From: Peronospora farinosa
Taxonomy: Eukaryota; Oomycota; Peronosporomycetes; Peronosporales; Peronosporaceae
Length of the DNA stretch: 64,000 bases
Direction: 5' to 3'
Assembly: GCA_947646735.1 (NCBI GenBank)
Contig: CANTFK010000107.1
Span: 1-64,000, forward strand
The position numbers and the translations under genes were made by a program. The notes below the pieces were generated by a model. The model saw nothing but the letters and a program-made list of their open reading frames with translations. It was not told the DNA's origin and ran no database searches. Positions 41,875-52,744 of this stretch are shown piece by piece. The stretch's first letter is position 1, and every line of letters starts with the position of its first letter.

Positions 41875-43685
41875 TTAACACTTTGCGCTGTGAATCCTAT
41901 CACAAATCGCAGCCGTGTTTGCCGACATGTGTTTCGTGCTCTCCGGCACTACGGCGGCCGCTACTGCAGCCGATGCGGTGTCATGCACCTTGCGCACTCT
42001 ATTTGCACGCAACGTCTGATCGTGAGTATCTCTAAAGCGTATCAGATCCATCGGAGAATTAAGCGCCACCTGTGTACTCGATACCTCACCAAAATTACAG
42101 GATCGTGTCAGCAGACCGTAAGTGCCCATGGCTAGGTCAGATATAGATCCTGAGAAGGCCTTGAGCTCGTCTTCAAAAGCTTTAGCTAGCTCCGCAGGTA
42201 TAGGAACACTGGCGGCGCATGGAGGAGGCGTGACGGTCCCTTCAACAAGATCAATCATGCGCATGGTATTTTCAAACTCAAATGTGCTGTCCGCCATATT
42301 GACATCGAGATCATGGGACTCCAGGTGGTCCGAGTCCTGGGAGAATGTCGAAGCAATTCCGATGGAGCCGGATCAGGTAATGCAGCCCCAGATGGGACCG
42401 CCTCCGGTGCTGCCTTGGTTGGCACACTTGGCAAGCCCCGTATGGCTGCGAATATAAGACGACAACATTCGCTGAATTGTCGATCGACCCCTCTACCTGA
42501 TTTTTCTGCCGTCGCAGCAGGCAATTCGCTCGGCTGTGGCCTAAGGCACTTATCCGCAACCTCGCTCTCGGGCGTCTCTTCGGTGTAATTTTTGCCAGGC
42601 GGCGTGTCAATTTTTGTAGTTTATATGTGGCCGTCGCTGCTGCTATCTCCGCTCGGTTCGCCTCTTCACCAGCGGATCGATATTTGCGCTCCAAAGTAGG
42701 CAAGTCTCCATTCGCATCGTCGAGAGCAGCATTTAGGTCGAGACCTATATCTTCTCGATCAATAGCCAATTCCAACGCATAAGCGTGAGCCTCGAAGTAG
42801 CAAGCTTACTTATCTTCGGCATTAAATTTCTTCTTTGCAGCGTTTAGATTCAGTAATTCGACTGTACGTTGTGCGTCCGCCACTTGAGATGAAGCCACCG
42901 CTATAGCCGTAACCTTGGATGACTTTGTAGGCGTAGCGGGAGCTGCAACAGTGTCCGTTGCCTGATTGGACTTGAAAACCGTACAATCACCTCTGATCAT
43001 GTGGTCCAGTTCAGCAACCGCCTGTGCACGCTGCTTAGCAGCCCTGGCAGCATCGGCTGATGTCACGGAAGGTGTGGACGCGGGAGCTCTTCCCTTCGTA
43101 GCAACTGCTTCCATAGACGACGAGGGAGGTTTAGTAGACACTTTAACCGGATTCGTCGCGCTCTGCTTGGCGGCCGAAGCCGATCCCTGGGTCTACTTCT
43201 GACTGGTCCCCTTAGACGCTTTTGACCTCGAACGTTGTAGCAATGGATCAATAGAAGTCGCCGCTTGAGCAGATGAAGCCGCGTTGGGACGCAAGCCCCG
43301 CTTTTTCTTGTTCGTTCCTGGGTCAAACCACCCGACATTAGTTGGACCAGCGGCACTTGTGGCACCGCCACTCGCTGCTGGCTGTCCACGGGGAGAAGAG
43401 GGGGGAGTATCCTCCCTAGGACAGTCTCTCGGAAAAGACTCGGAGATCTTTGTCTAGCAGTAGTGCCTTGCAAGCTTCATCCTTCAGCTTGGCCGTAGAT
43501 GCCTGTAATGTCTCTGCCAGTCCGGCAACATGCTGCAAGCGCCCAGTCACATCGAAGTGCTGAAAGTCAAGACGCTGACTGTTTTTGAACATGGTGCATA
43601 CCGATGAACTCGCGGTGATGTTCAGATAAGAATCCTCCCCTGCTGGCCGCGCATTGGATCCCGATATAAACAAAGTCGTCGCCAA
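41875..43685 (-). pseudogene. Probable LINE ORF1 region, decayed
   Basis: A chain of overlapping minus-strand ORFs in shifting frames lies just upstream of the ORF2 endonuclease. Parts are Ala/Lys-rich and probably helical (TLERKYRSAGEEANRAEIAA; AKSAREKRF-like segments are not present). One piece (42297-41875) is acidic and another (43473-43063) is Arg/Pro-rich. No zinc knuckle was found. Position and low-complexity composition suggest the LINE ORF1, but no diagnostic motif was seen. Confidence 0.4.
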
Positions 43686-44812
43686 ATGATCAGTAGAGTA
43701 GTGATTACCCTAAGTTTTTATAAAAGGACCGGGTCGTATCAAATAACTCCACCAGCACACTCTCCTTGTGACCTATTGAAAACGCCGCAAAAACCGCATC
43801 TTCTCTTTTCCATGCCGCAACCGGAACCACGATTACCAACAAACCAAGAGTCTAGTACGGGCCAGGCAAGGTCTAGCAAAATTCAGTGCTTCCTCTGGCT
43901 CTGCAAATACAATTCAAAGTATGCGTGCTCCAAAGCAAGCGCAAAATGTGTGGTACGGGTTCCCTGTCGTATTGTCACATTCCTCAATAGGTCAGCCCCC
44001 CCAAAGATTGTGAGGTGGCATTTCAAGCACTAAAAGCTCTGAGTTTTAGTCGGTATGGATCTATTGTTTCCATTCTGTCGCACCAATAATGCGGCTAGTG
44101 TCTACTTACTTTATTTGTTGCAATGTTTTGCTGACGTCCTTGTTATCCTGGTCCCATTTGTTTGGTTTGTTTTCTAGATCCGCAAGTGCCTTGCGTCTAT
44201 CGCGAGCTTGAGCCCGCACTTTTTATTGAGATCGGTTGTAGCCGACATGTTTACCCCTAAGCAACACACAGACGTATTTGCACAGCAACGGGTGTAAAGG
44301 ATGGCGTCTACTTAATAGTCTCTGTACTAAAGAGATCACATTGCGCATGGAACGAGAAACCCCGCCATCAAAGTCGTCCCCATCAGACCGACAATGCCAA
44401 TGAGAATTGCAATTTGTTGCTCTCCTCTAGTAGCCAGCATTTGGACTTTTCGCTTATGTGCAACGGATAGCAGGCGCTGCTCATCGGATATGAGATATTT
44501 GGGAGGCCCTGATATAATGCGAGCAGAAGTAGGATGAAAATGTGCTCCATATCATTCTCCAATGCCAAATGTCTGTGAATAGTAATGGTCCCAGACCCAG
44601 TGCTTTTTCATGTGACATAGGTTCTATGCAACAGAAAAATCTACATGCTCGACTATTTCTCGTACTCCATCATCTTTCCAAGCCCATACTAATGGAAAGG
44701 CGCATCCAATGATGAGATAAGAAATCTATTCTGGGCATAATTTTCCGGTTTCACAGCGCATTGATCGCCGTTTACCTCCAACTAAATCCTCTGTATACCT
44801 GAGTATCTCTTC
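43686..44812. other. Spacer between two LINE remnants
   Basis: It may include the 5' UTR of the first LINE. A + strand ORF at 43686-44033 has no recognisable domain. Nothing else stands out. Confidence 0.4.
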
Positions 44813-46752
44813 TTAGCAGGTATCATCGCATCCCAGAATATTAGCCATATGAGTTTTATAATGTCCGTATAGCTGTAGTCTCATGCCCTCGACTACAGGC
44901 TGATGGTCGTGAAGTCCAATATGTTCCAAAAGAGCAAAATTTGGCCTTCCAAATGTTTGCTTGAGGTCTGAAACGGCTGGGACGCGTCCTGTGAATCCCA
45001 ATGAGAGATAATTTGCTTTAATCGAGGCATCTTTATAGCCAGCGTGAAGGACATCGCCAATAATATGCTGTAACTTGGTACCAGCCAAAGCTTACTCTTG
45101 CACTGTGGTTGCATGCAAGTGCAATCAGTTCACTTCGGAAATCGAATATTCCAAGTCCCCCACCTCTCATAGACATCATCGCTAGTTCCGTCGACATCCA
45201 TGGCTTATGTTTGAGGCATGCTCCGCAAATAAACCAGTCCAGACAAAGTTTCTAAAAGACGATCATAGCGCTTCACTATTCCTGTATTAGGCTGGTAATG
45301 GCGAGCAATATAAAGAAGCTTTGTAGTATGACCTCAGCTGAAATTTTTGCTCACTGCCGAACTAAAAGCGTTTTGTGACTCGCCAATATGATACGAATGA
45401 AGATTTTGGGTCTGCCGAAGCCCAATCTACCTCCACATCATGTATACAACTCCTGGAATGCCAATATAACGTGTGGTAGCCGTAGTATTTAATAGCTGAA
45501 TATGGCTTGCCCATGTGATGGCTTCGCTGACTCCGTCCGGATGTTATGGTATGGATACGGTCTAGTTTTATTCAGAAGAAGACCTGAAACTGCATCTAAA
45601 TTACAAATAACGTCAAACCTTTATTCAAATCCGCCGGGTGGGGCATTTAGACGGTAATATAATCAGCAAATCCAGCCATTCGAATCTCTGGTGATGCTGC
45701 TTCAGTTTTGACTGAAATTATAAAGGTACATCTCCCCCTCATTCGGCTTTATATATCGTTTCGAGTGCGAGGATAAATAGGCAAGCGGCCAACTGACATC
45801 CTTGCCCGATATTCCTTGTAATTTGTATTCGGGATGAGAGGGTACCATTAACTAAGAAGCGCACACTGGTGTTTGTGTGTAGCACAGTAAAAATTTAGAT
45901 CAGACGTATTGAAAAACCGTGACGCCTAAGTGCCTTTATCAGAAACTCTATATCGAGGCTATCATAAGCTTAGCAAATCCAACAGTAACGCCAACGTGAT
46001 ACGCGCTTCCGGCCTGTGTCTCGCGATTTGTCGTGTCACAGCATAGCAGTCCAGAATGGTGTGAATTGTGCTCTCGGGACAAAGCTACATCGGAAGTAAT
46101 TAATTTGCTCGTTTAGTACTTTTCGTACAGTCATCAAAACGATTCGCACGATATCTTTGTAATTCGAATTGAGAGGAGCCAATGGTCGGTAATTGAGCGG
46201 GATCTCTGTATCCCCAGTTTCTTTAAGCAAATAATGTTGTCCTCAGTGAACGATGCCGAAATAGTTGTTGCGCATACCACTGTCGATATGGTGTGGTAAG
46301 GATCGGTGTCAGTTCCTCTATATAATCTCGATAAAATTCGTTGCCCAGTTTATCCGGGTCACAAGCTTTTTCAGTTTTGCAGGAGCTAATTGCCTGGGAT
46401 ATTGTGTACTCCGTTATCAGCATAGTGGTATCAAATAAATCTGTAGGCATTTGCCTCGTCTTAGGCATCCACTCGAAGATGTCGTCCATACGGGGAGTGC
46501 TCTATCGAGACCTTAGTCATAATTGGTTTCCAAGCTGCAGCCATCGAATTTGATTTTTCCTGTGCTGTAGCCACAGCCCTTCCATCTTTTCCTTGGAGTG
46601 TTGGAATTGCACTGTCGGCGAATTTTGTCGAGATTCGCCGGAAAAATTATCTCGTTGTTTGCCTGGGACACCACGCATGCGACTAAAAGAGTCGAGATGT
46701 TTTGTACCGAATACGTTCCCGTTTCGCAATTTTGCGCGTAATGTTGTTGCAT
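44813..46752 (-). pseudogene. Second LINE remnant: RT and C-terminal region
   Basis: The minus strand shows the pre-RT block EKACDPDKLGNEFYRDYIEE (46400-46330), the RT start NYRPLAPLNSNYKDIVRIV (46190-46130) and, after heavily decayed sequence, a post-RT block MRGGGLGIFDFRSELIALA near 45150. ORFs are short and interrupted. It differs from the LINE at 39.6-41.2 kb in sequence, so it is a separate, older insertion. Confidence 0.65.
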
Positions 46753-47111
46753 TTAGTCGTTATGAGTTTGCAGGCGAATGAGGTCCGATTGTCCTTGCCG
46801 GGCGGATTTCGTAGCTGCTGAAGTTAATGTAACTTGTAATACCATCTTTGGAGCTTGCGACGATACGTTTTTGCTCTAGTGTGGCGAATGGTGCGCTTTA
46901 CACGGGTTTTGCCAACCTTACTTTTCATTATTAGACGGTCTCATCTTTCCGACATAACTACTCCTTTCACCAAGTGTACCTCCATATCAGCGGCAAACAC
47001 CGTCGAATTGCCAACAATTAATTCGCGAGTTTGCTTACGCGCATACGATGAAACCGGGTACACTTGGAGCGGCTTGTATACTATAATTAGGTGCTTTGGG
47101 TCTCTTTAATC
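46753..47111. other. Spacer upstream of the gag-element array
   Basis: No recognisable feature. The array's leftmost LTR begins at 47112. Confidence 0.45.
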
Positions 47112-47565
47112 TGTATCAGGGCATCTAGTTACACGTAAACATTAAGTAATATACTCAATGTTTGGTCTAAAAGTATCCATGATTACTTTTGACCTGTCAC
47201 TTGGGTGCGATACACAAACGTGATCCACCCTCGTGAATGTGATATCCATTTATGGATTCACATGGGAAGGGATGACGCTAGTTGAAGCTAGGCATCGCGA
47301 CGTCTCAGAAGGACGCCAGTTGCGATCTTAAATCTAGATTTAAGTTCATGCGACAGGATACGCTTCTAAAGAGTCGCGTATCCGATCTATATACATATAT
47401 AGCCAATCAGTAGTTAAGTATATATTTAGTTATAATTAATTAAATATAGCTCAGTCTTGAATTTGCTACACAAAAGCACCACGCACGAGAAGTTGAAAAG
47501 CTTCTGCGTGACGTCGGTGCCTTCTTGTTAAGCTGTTCGTTGCACTCTCGCTTAAGCGAGAGGCA
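47112..47565 (+). mobile_element. LTR of gag-protease element, + orientation copy
   Basis: 454 bp, beginning TGTATCAGGGCATCTAG and ending GCGAGAGGCA, followed by a two-base spacer and PBS TGGTGGTACGATTTC. It is the reverse complement of the LTRs at 50086, 54032 and 57979 with a few differences, so it is slightly older or independently changed. Confidence 0.85.
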
Positions 47566-47768
47566 ACTGGTGGTACGATTTCTTAAGCAGTCAGCCAACC
47601 GTATAACCACCCTCGCACGCGAAGGGTAGACGTTCTAACCGTTTCCTCGCTTTTGCTGAAGGTTTGTGCTAAGTAGCACGAGGCAACTTCGTAGAAGTGC
47701 CCGTCTACACTTGGTAGCTTTAGTAGTCCGTCCCACGACCCGTCTCTTTGAGCGTGAGTGTGGTTAAG

Positions 47769-48852
47769 ATGGTCCTTAATATGGACTGGAGCGACTTCCC
47801 TCACCTCTCCCAACATCATAGGGAGTTGGCAGAGCATATGGCGCAGGGACTTGGTGAACAAGTCCTGGTCAATCTCTTGCATTGTCCTCCTGAGCAACAT
47901 GTTGCTCAGTTGGAGCAATTTGAGGCGTTTGTGCTCGGACAGCGTAGAAACGCGTCCGAGGTAAACAGCCAAGCCACCGCTGAGTCCATCACTAAGACTC
48001 AGGATGAGCTTAGGCTTGAGCAGGCACGTAATGAGGCGCTCAACAGAACTGTTGAGACGCTCTCTGCCCGGCCTGCTCAACCGAGGCCCATTCGGATGGA
48101 CCCTCCGAAGTTCGATGGAACTAGCCCTCACACGATTGTTCACTGGCTATTAGCAGTGGAGCAATGTGGAGTGGCGCAGCTCATCGAAGACGACACCAGA
48201 ATTGTGTCGTATGCCATGTCCAACTTGCGTGGCAAAGCGTCAGAGTGGGCATACTCTGCGCTGATGGCTAATGCTGATGCATTTCCATCATGTTCGACCT
48301 TTGAAAACAAAGATTCGCGCCATGTATCAGCCGCCTAACAACGAAGTGTTGCTTATGGCGCGCTTCTTTGGAGCACGACAGGCGAAACGCTCTCTGCAAG
48401 AATTTGTGCAGGAGATGCGTTCGCTGTCGGCGTCTATTAATGGGGAACCGATACCAGAGCGTATCAAGGTAGCCACGTTCATGAATGGACTTAGGCATGG
48501 CCCATCGCGTCAGGCCCTTTTCAGAAAGGTGTTAGCGACGATGGAAGAGGCAATTGACATTGCCTTAGTTGAGGAGCAATCCTACAACAGCGCCTCGGCG
48601 ACAGCCTATTACAGGCCGTCGTCCGAGAAGTCTGATGCCACTCCTATAGAGTTAGGCAATGCAGATGTGATCTGCTACAAGTGCGGCAAGCGAGGCCATA
48701 TGATGGCTCGCTGCTTTGCCAAACTTGCTGCTGGGGCCAAGGCAGCCAGCAAAAGGTCTCCCAACCCGAAGGGTGATTCGAAAAACCAGCGTGCACGACG
48801 CACGGGTTCATCATCTGCCCAAGATAGGTCGGGAAATGCGGGAGAGCAGTAG
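47769..48852 (+). pseudogene. gag of the array element, + strand copy (one frameshift)
   Basis: ATG 47769 opens the N-terminal half (MVLNMDWSDFPHLSQHHREL, coiled segment, then PPKFDGTSPHTIVHWLLAVE and LRGKASEWAYSALM). Near 48300 the sequence CTTTGAAAACAAAG carries an extra G, shifting the frame; the rest is open in the next frame to 48852 (KTKIRAMYQPPNNEVLL, ARQAKRSLQEFVQEMRSLSA). It contains zinc knuckle CYKCGKRGHMMARC and a basic tail. The protease start (IEQMGSIVPEVPKG) follows to about 48950, where the sequence turns into an inverted copy of the same gag. Without the extra base the protein would be a normal gypsy Gag of about 360 aa. Confidence 0.8.
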
Positions 48853-48952
48853 GGGCGGGATGCCCTACTGTCGCGGACTCTGAAGCTACCCCTAAGTTCA
48901 GAGTGATCGAACAAATGGGTAGCATAGTCCCTGAGGTTCCGAAAGGTCGGAC

Positions 48953-49882
48953 CATATGGCCTCGCTTGCCGCACTTGTAGCAGATCACATCTGCATTGCC
49001 TAACTCTATAGGAGTGGCATCAGACTTTTCGGACGACGGCCTGTAATAGGCTGTCGCCGAGGCGCTGTTGTAGGATTGCTCCTCAACTAAGGCAATGTCA
49101 ATTGCCTCTTCCATCGTCGCTAACACCTTTCTGAAAAGGGCCTGACGCGATGGGCCATGCCTAAGTCCATTCATGAACGTGGCTACCTTGATACGCTCTG
49201 GTATCGGTTCCCCATTAATAGACGCCGACAGCGAACGCATCTCCTGCATTCTTGCAGAGAGCGTTTCGCCTGTCGTGCTCCAAAGAAGCGCGCCATAAGC
49301 AACACTTCGTTGTTAGGCGGCTGATACATGGCGCGAATCTTTGTTTTCAAAGGTCGAACATGATGGAAATGCATCAGCATTTGCCATCAGCGCAGAGTAT
49401 GCCCACTCTGACGCTTTGCCACGCAAGTTGGACATGGCATACGACACAATTCTGGTGTCGTCTTCGATGAGCTGCGCCACTCCACATTGCTCCACTGCTA
49501 ATAGCCAGTGAACAATCGTGTGAGGGCTAGTTCCATCGAACTTCGGAGGGTCCATCCGAATGGGCCTCGGTTGAGCAGGCCGGGCAGAGAGCGTCTCAAC
49601 AGTCCTGTTGAGCGCCTCATTACGTGCCTGCTCAAGCCTAAGCTCATCCTGAGTCTTAGTGATGGACTCAGCGGTGGCTTGGCTGTTTACCTCGGACGCG
49701 TTTCTACGCTGTCCGAGCACAAACGCCTCAAATTGCTCCAACTGAGCAACATGTTGCTCAGGAGGACAATGCAAGAGATTGACCAGGACTTGTTCACCAA
49801 GTCCCTGCGCCATATGCTCTGCCAACTCCCTATGATGTTGGGAGAGGTGAGGGAAGTCGCTCCAGTCCATATTAAGGACCAT
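48953..49882 (-). pseudogene. gag truncated at the zinc knuckle (array unit 0)
   Basis: From ATG 49882 it repeats the same gag as the other copies, with the same extra G near 49350 and an additional 4-bp deletion near 49247. It ends at the inversion point inside the zinc knuckle, so protease and everything beyond are missing. Its 5' LTR is 50086-50539, which also serves as 3' LTR of the next unit. Confidence 0.8.
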
Positions 49883-50069
49883 CTTAACCACACTCACGCT
49901 CAAAGAGACGGGTCGTGGGACGGACTACTAAAGCTACCAAGTGTAGACGGGCACTTCTACGAAGTTGCCTCGTGCTACTTAGCACAAACCTTCAGCAAAA
50001 GCGAGGAAACGGTTAGAACGTCTACCCTTCGCGTGCGAGGGTGGTTATACGGTTGGCTGACTGCTTAAG

Positions 50070-50083
50070 AAATCGTACCACCA
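50070..50083 (-). other. tRNA primer-binding site
   Basis: The + strand reads GAAATCGTACCACCA-like sequence ending in CCA, two bases from the LTR, so the minus strand offers TGGTGGTACGATTT for annealing to a tRNA 3' end. The same site follows each array LTR. Confidence 0.6.
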
Positions 50084-50085
50084 GT

Positions 50086-50539
50086 TGCCTCTCGCTTAAG
50101 CGAGAGTGCAACGAACTACTTAACAAGAAGGCACCGACGTCACGCAGAAGCTTTTCAACTTCTCGTGCGTGGTGCTTTTGTGTAGCAAATTCAAGACTGA
50201 GCTATATTTAATTAATTATAACTAAATATATACTTAACTACTGATTGGCTATATATGTATATAGATCGGATACGCGACTCTTTAGAAGCGTATCCTGTCG
50301 CATGAACTTAAATCTAGATTTAAGATCGCAACTGACGTCTTTCTGAGACGTCGCGATGCCTAGCTTCAACTAGCGTCATCCCTTCCCATGTGAATCCACA
50401 AATGGATATCACATTCACGAGGGTGGATCACATTTGTGTATCACACCCAAGTGACAGGTCAAAAGTAATCATGGATACTTTTAGACCAAACATTGAGTAT
50501 ATTACATAATGTTTACGTGTAACTAGATGCCCTGTTACA
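50086..50539 (-). mobile_element. Array LTR 1
   Basis: 454 bp, TG...CA. On the minus strand it starts TGTAACAGGGCATCTAG and is preceded by a purine-rich tract ACGGGGGATGG (3' LTR of unit 1). It is followed by spacer and PBS (TGGTGGTACGATTTC) for the truncated unit 0. Differs from LTR 2 by only a few bases. Confidence 0.9.
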
Positions 50540-50641
50540 CCATCCCCCGTTTTAGAACAAATTTTACATTTGTAAAACATCGCCTAGGAGATAGACAGAC
50601 TGCGAGCCGTCATAGAACGCGCCGCTTAGTATACTATTCTC

Positions 50642-51274
50642 ATGCCACCGAAACGTGGTAAGGCTGATGGGTCGCCTGCAAAGGCACCCATGCAGTCCAG
50701 CACTAAGCGCACGCGCCGCGATTCATCGCAGCCGTCGCAAAGTGCTTCAGGCACTGAGGTGAATCTTCCATCTCACTATAATGTGGATGAAGATCCATCT
50801 CTCATTGTAGACTACAATGAGACTACACCACTGCCATCACCCCAAAGTGGAGATGAGCAAAGCGCATTGATGGGACATATGTCCCCATCATTTAAGGAAA
50901 CCGTCCTTGAAAAAGCTTCTATGCTTCCTGCAAGCGAAGGTAAAACCTCGTCGCCTGCGCCTACGAGCGCAGCGACTAAGACTGAGCACGCTACTTCGAA
51001 AGGAGTAGTCGTGACTCAGTCAGATGTGACTTTTCAAGCTGATGTCTTGACAATCCATAATGGAGAATCAGACTCAGGTGAGTGTGAGCGTAAAGCTCCA
51101 CCAAGTACACCGTCGGCCTCACTAGCCCGCCGTAGCGAGGGCGGTTACGTGAGTGGTGGCTTGCCACCAATGCCACCTCCATCTGAGTGGATGAACTCGA
51201 ATGGGTCTAGCGCAGCGCTTTTGCAGCGTGCAACTATAGACGCTCATAAATTTTATAGCGTCTTTCCTTTGTAG
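50642..51274 (+). CDS. Antisense accessory ORF of the array element, unit 1
   Basis: A 210-codon ORF starts at ATG 50642, about 100 bp from LTR 1, on the strand opposite to gag and protease. The N terminus is basic and nuclear-signal-like (MPPKRGKADG, STKRTRRDS); the middle is Ser/Thr/Pro-rich and probably disordered; near the end are PPMPPPSEWMNS and ATIDAHKFYSV. It ends at TAG, but the same frame then stays open for about 85 codons (GRAFPILVVLRSNETADEYE, RRRVTLHVDSTRN), so the TAG may be a nonsense mutation in a ~280-aa protein; it is shared by unit 2. I recognise no domain. It occupies the place where RT, RNase H and integrase should be. It could be an accessory ORF or a captured gene fragment. 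Confidence 0.5.
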   Translation: MPPKRGKADGSPAKAPMQSSTKRTRRDSSQPSQSASGTEVNLPSHYNVDEDPSLIVDYNETTPLPSPQSGDEQSALMGHMSPSFKETVLEKASMLPASEGKTSSPAPTSAATKTEHATSKGVVVTQSDVTFQADVLTIHNGESDSGECERKAPPSTPSASLARRSEGGYVSGGLPPMPPPSEWMNSNGSSAALLQRATIDAHKFYSVFPL

Positions 51275-51444
51275 AAAAAGCAGGGCAAAGCACTGGGTCG
51301 TGCTTTCCCAATTCTAGTCGTGCTACGTTCTAATGAAACAGCCGACGAATATGAAGCTGAAATTCGGCGCCGTGTAACGTTGCATGTAGATTCAACGAGA
51401 AACCGGTCGCAGCGAGTCAGCTTCGCCATGGAGCGTGCGCATAC

Positions 51445-52694
51445 TTGGGTCGGCACTTCTGCTGGAAACACATCACGGTGTTTCCACAGAACATCACAGA
51501 AAGGGCTGCCCTTAAAGGCATACCAGCCTTGAGCAGCGAACCGTTTCTTTTTGTCGGTCTCCAAGACGCTATCATCCATTGTGGATGAAGAGCAACAGTC
51601 CACCACGTTCTCTTCTGGAACTGGTGCGACTATCTCGTGGATCTTTCCTTCCTTTAGTTCGGACAGGAACAGATCCCACGTCATCTCCGAGAGATTTACT
51701 ATCTCCTCGGAAGATGCCAAGACAAGTTGGAGCACCTCAACTGAGGATGCCTCCGGCATTTTGTCTTCGACGGCCTCGAACAACTCGTTCGTAGGTCCGT
51801 CCTCTTGGACCGAGACTGATCCAAGGGTCACTCGTTTCGACGTGCCCTTGATCGTCTTAATACGTCTGGTGCTCGTTCATTGAGTCACCAGGACCTTTGA
51901 CCTGGAAGAAGGTGTCGTTGTTATCTCAGCTAACGCACTCCTTCCAACCGCACCAGACTCTTGGCTCTGTGGCGGTTCTTGTGGCGCTTGACTTCCTGTC
52001 AGCCCACCATCAACTGCCACAGGCTCTCGGCTTTGTGCAGGACTATTGAACGCATGACTACTTGTCATCGCCCCATTCACCACACCAGTCTTTTCGACCT
52101 GGGTAGGAATATGTGTGTCACCTGGCTTTACGCCAGTGCACTTCCAACTACACCACTCCTTTCGAGCTGGGTAGTTCCTGGTGTCGATTGACATACCGTC
52201 ATCGCACCCTCGACTGTGTTGGACACAGCATCAATCGCATAAGCTTCTCGCAAGAGCACATCCTTTCCGGTGTCTTGCGTAGAGCTAGCGACTGTGCGTG
52301 TACGCCAGTCTATCCATGGTTGGTGTTTAGCCAACCAAGACATGCCTAGGATGAGGTCATACGGACTCTCCATACCTAGCACTGTGAACTTCTCTTTACA
52401 AGAGAAGTCACTGAAACTGAAGGCGAGTTCAACTTGAACTCCCTCCGATTTGACGAGCGCGCCGTTCGCTAAACGAACGATCGCCTCTTCTCGCTTGCCA
52501 TCCTGGCAAAGCGACTCATAACTCGCCGGTCTCTTTTTCAGAGCCGCGAGTTTCATAAAATTCTGTGATGCACTCATATCAACAAGAAGGGTCATCACTT
52601 GGTCATAGCCTCGTACTCGAGCGCTATAGACCAAAAGAGTTGAGGTCCGACCTTTCGGAACCTCAGGGACTATGCTACCCATTTGTTCGATCAC
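51445..52694 (-). pseudogene. Protease, linker and first RT residues, unit 1
   Basis: Minus-strand protease 52694-52128 (MIEQMGSIVPEVPKG, ESPYDLILGMSWLAKHQPWI); the active site reads VDMSASQNF instead of VDSGASQNF, so it is inactive. The linker follows in another frame (52194-51877, Ser/Gln/Pro-rich), then a TGA, then 51831 onward (EMTWDLFLSELKEGKIHEI, LWKHRDVFPAEVP). The last motif is the usual start of RT; the rest of RT, RNase H and integrase is deleted, and the antisense ORF tail begins about here. The TGA at 51877 is also present in unit 2. Confidence 0.75.
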
Positions 52695-52744
52695 TCTGAA
52701 CTTAGGGGTAGCTTCAGAGTCCGCGACAGTAGGGCATCCCGCCC

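Larger units (their letters stand above)
47112..50539. repeat. 1.59-kb inverted repeat (LTR plus gag) with 250-bp spacer
   Basis: The left arm is 47112-48702, the right arm 48953-50539, spacer 48703-48952. Arms share LTR, PBS and gag up to the zinc knuckle (…GGCCATATG / CATATGGCC…). The right arm lacks four bases near 49247 (CTGCATTCTTGC against CTGCACAAATTCTTGC). Identity otherwise appears very high. Confidence 0.85.

Noticed and set aside
47583..48143. 186-codon ORF antisense to gag (also at 49508, 53454 and 57401)
   Set aside because: It is present only because gag is open and GC-rich on the other strand. It has no ATG-proximal signal, no motif, and does not extend beyond gag. Unlike the ORFs at 50642 and 61916 it lies wholly inside the gag gene.
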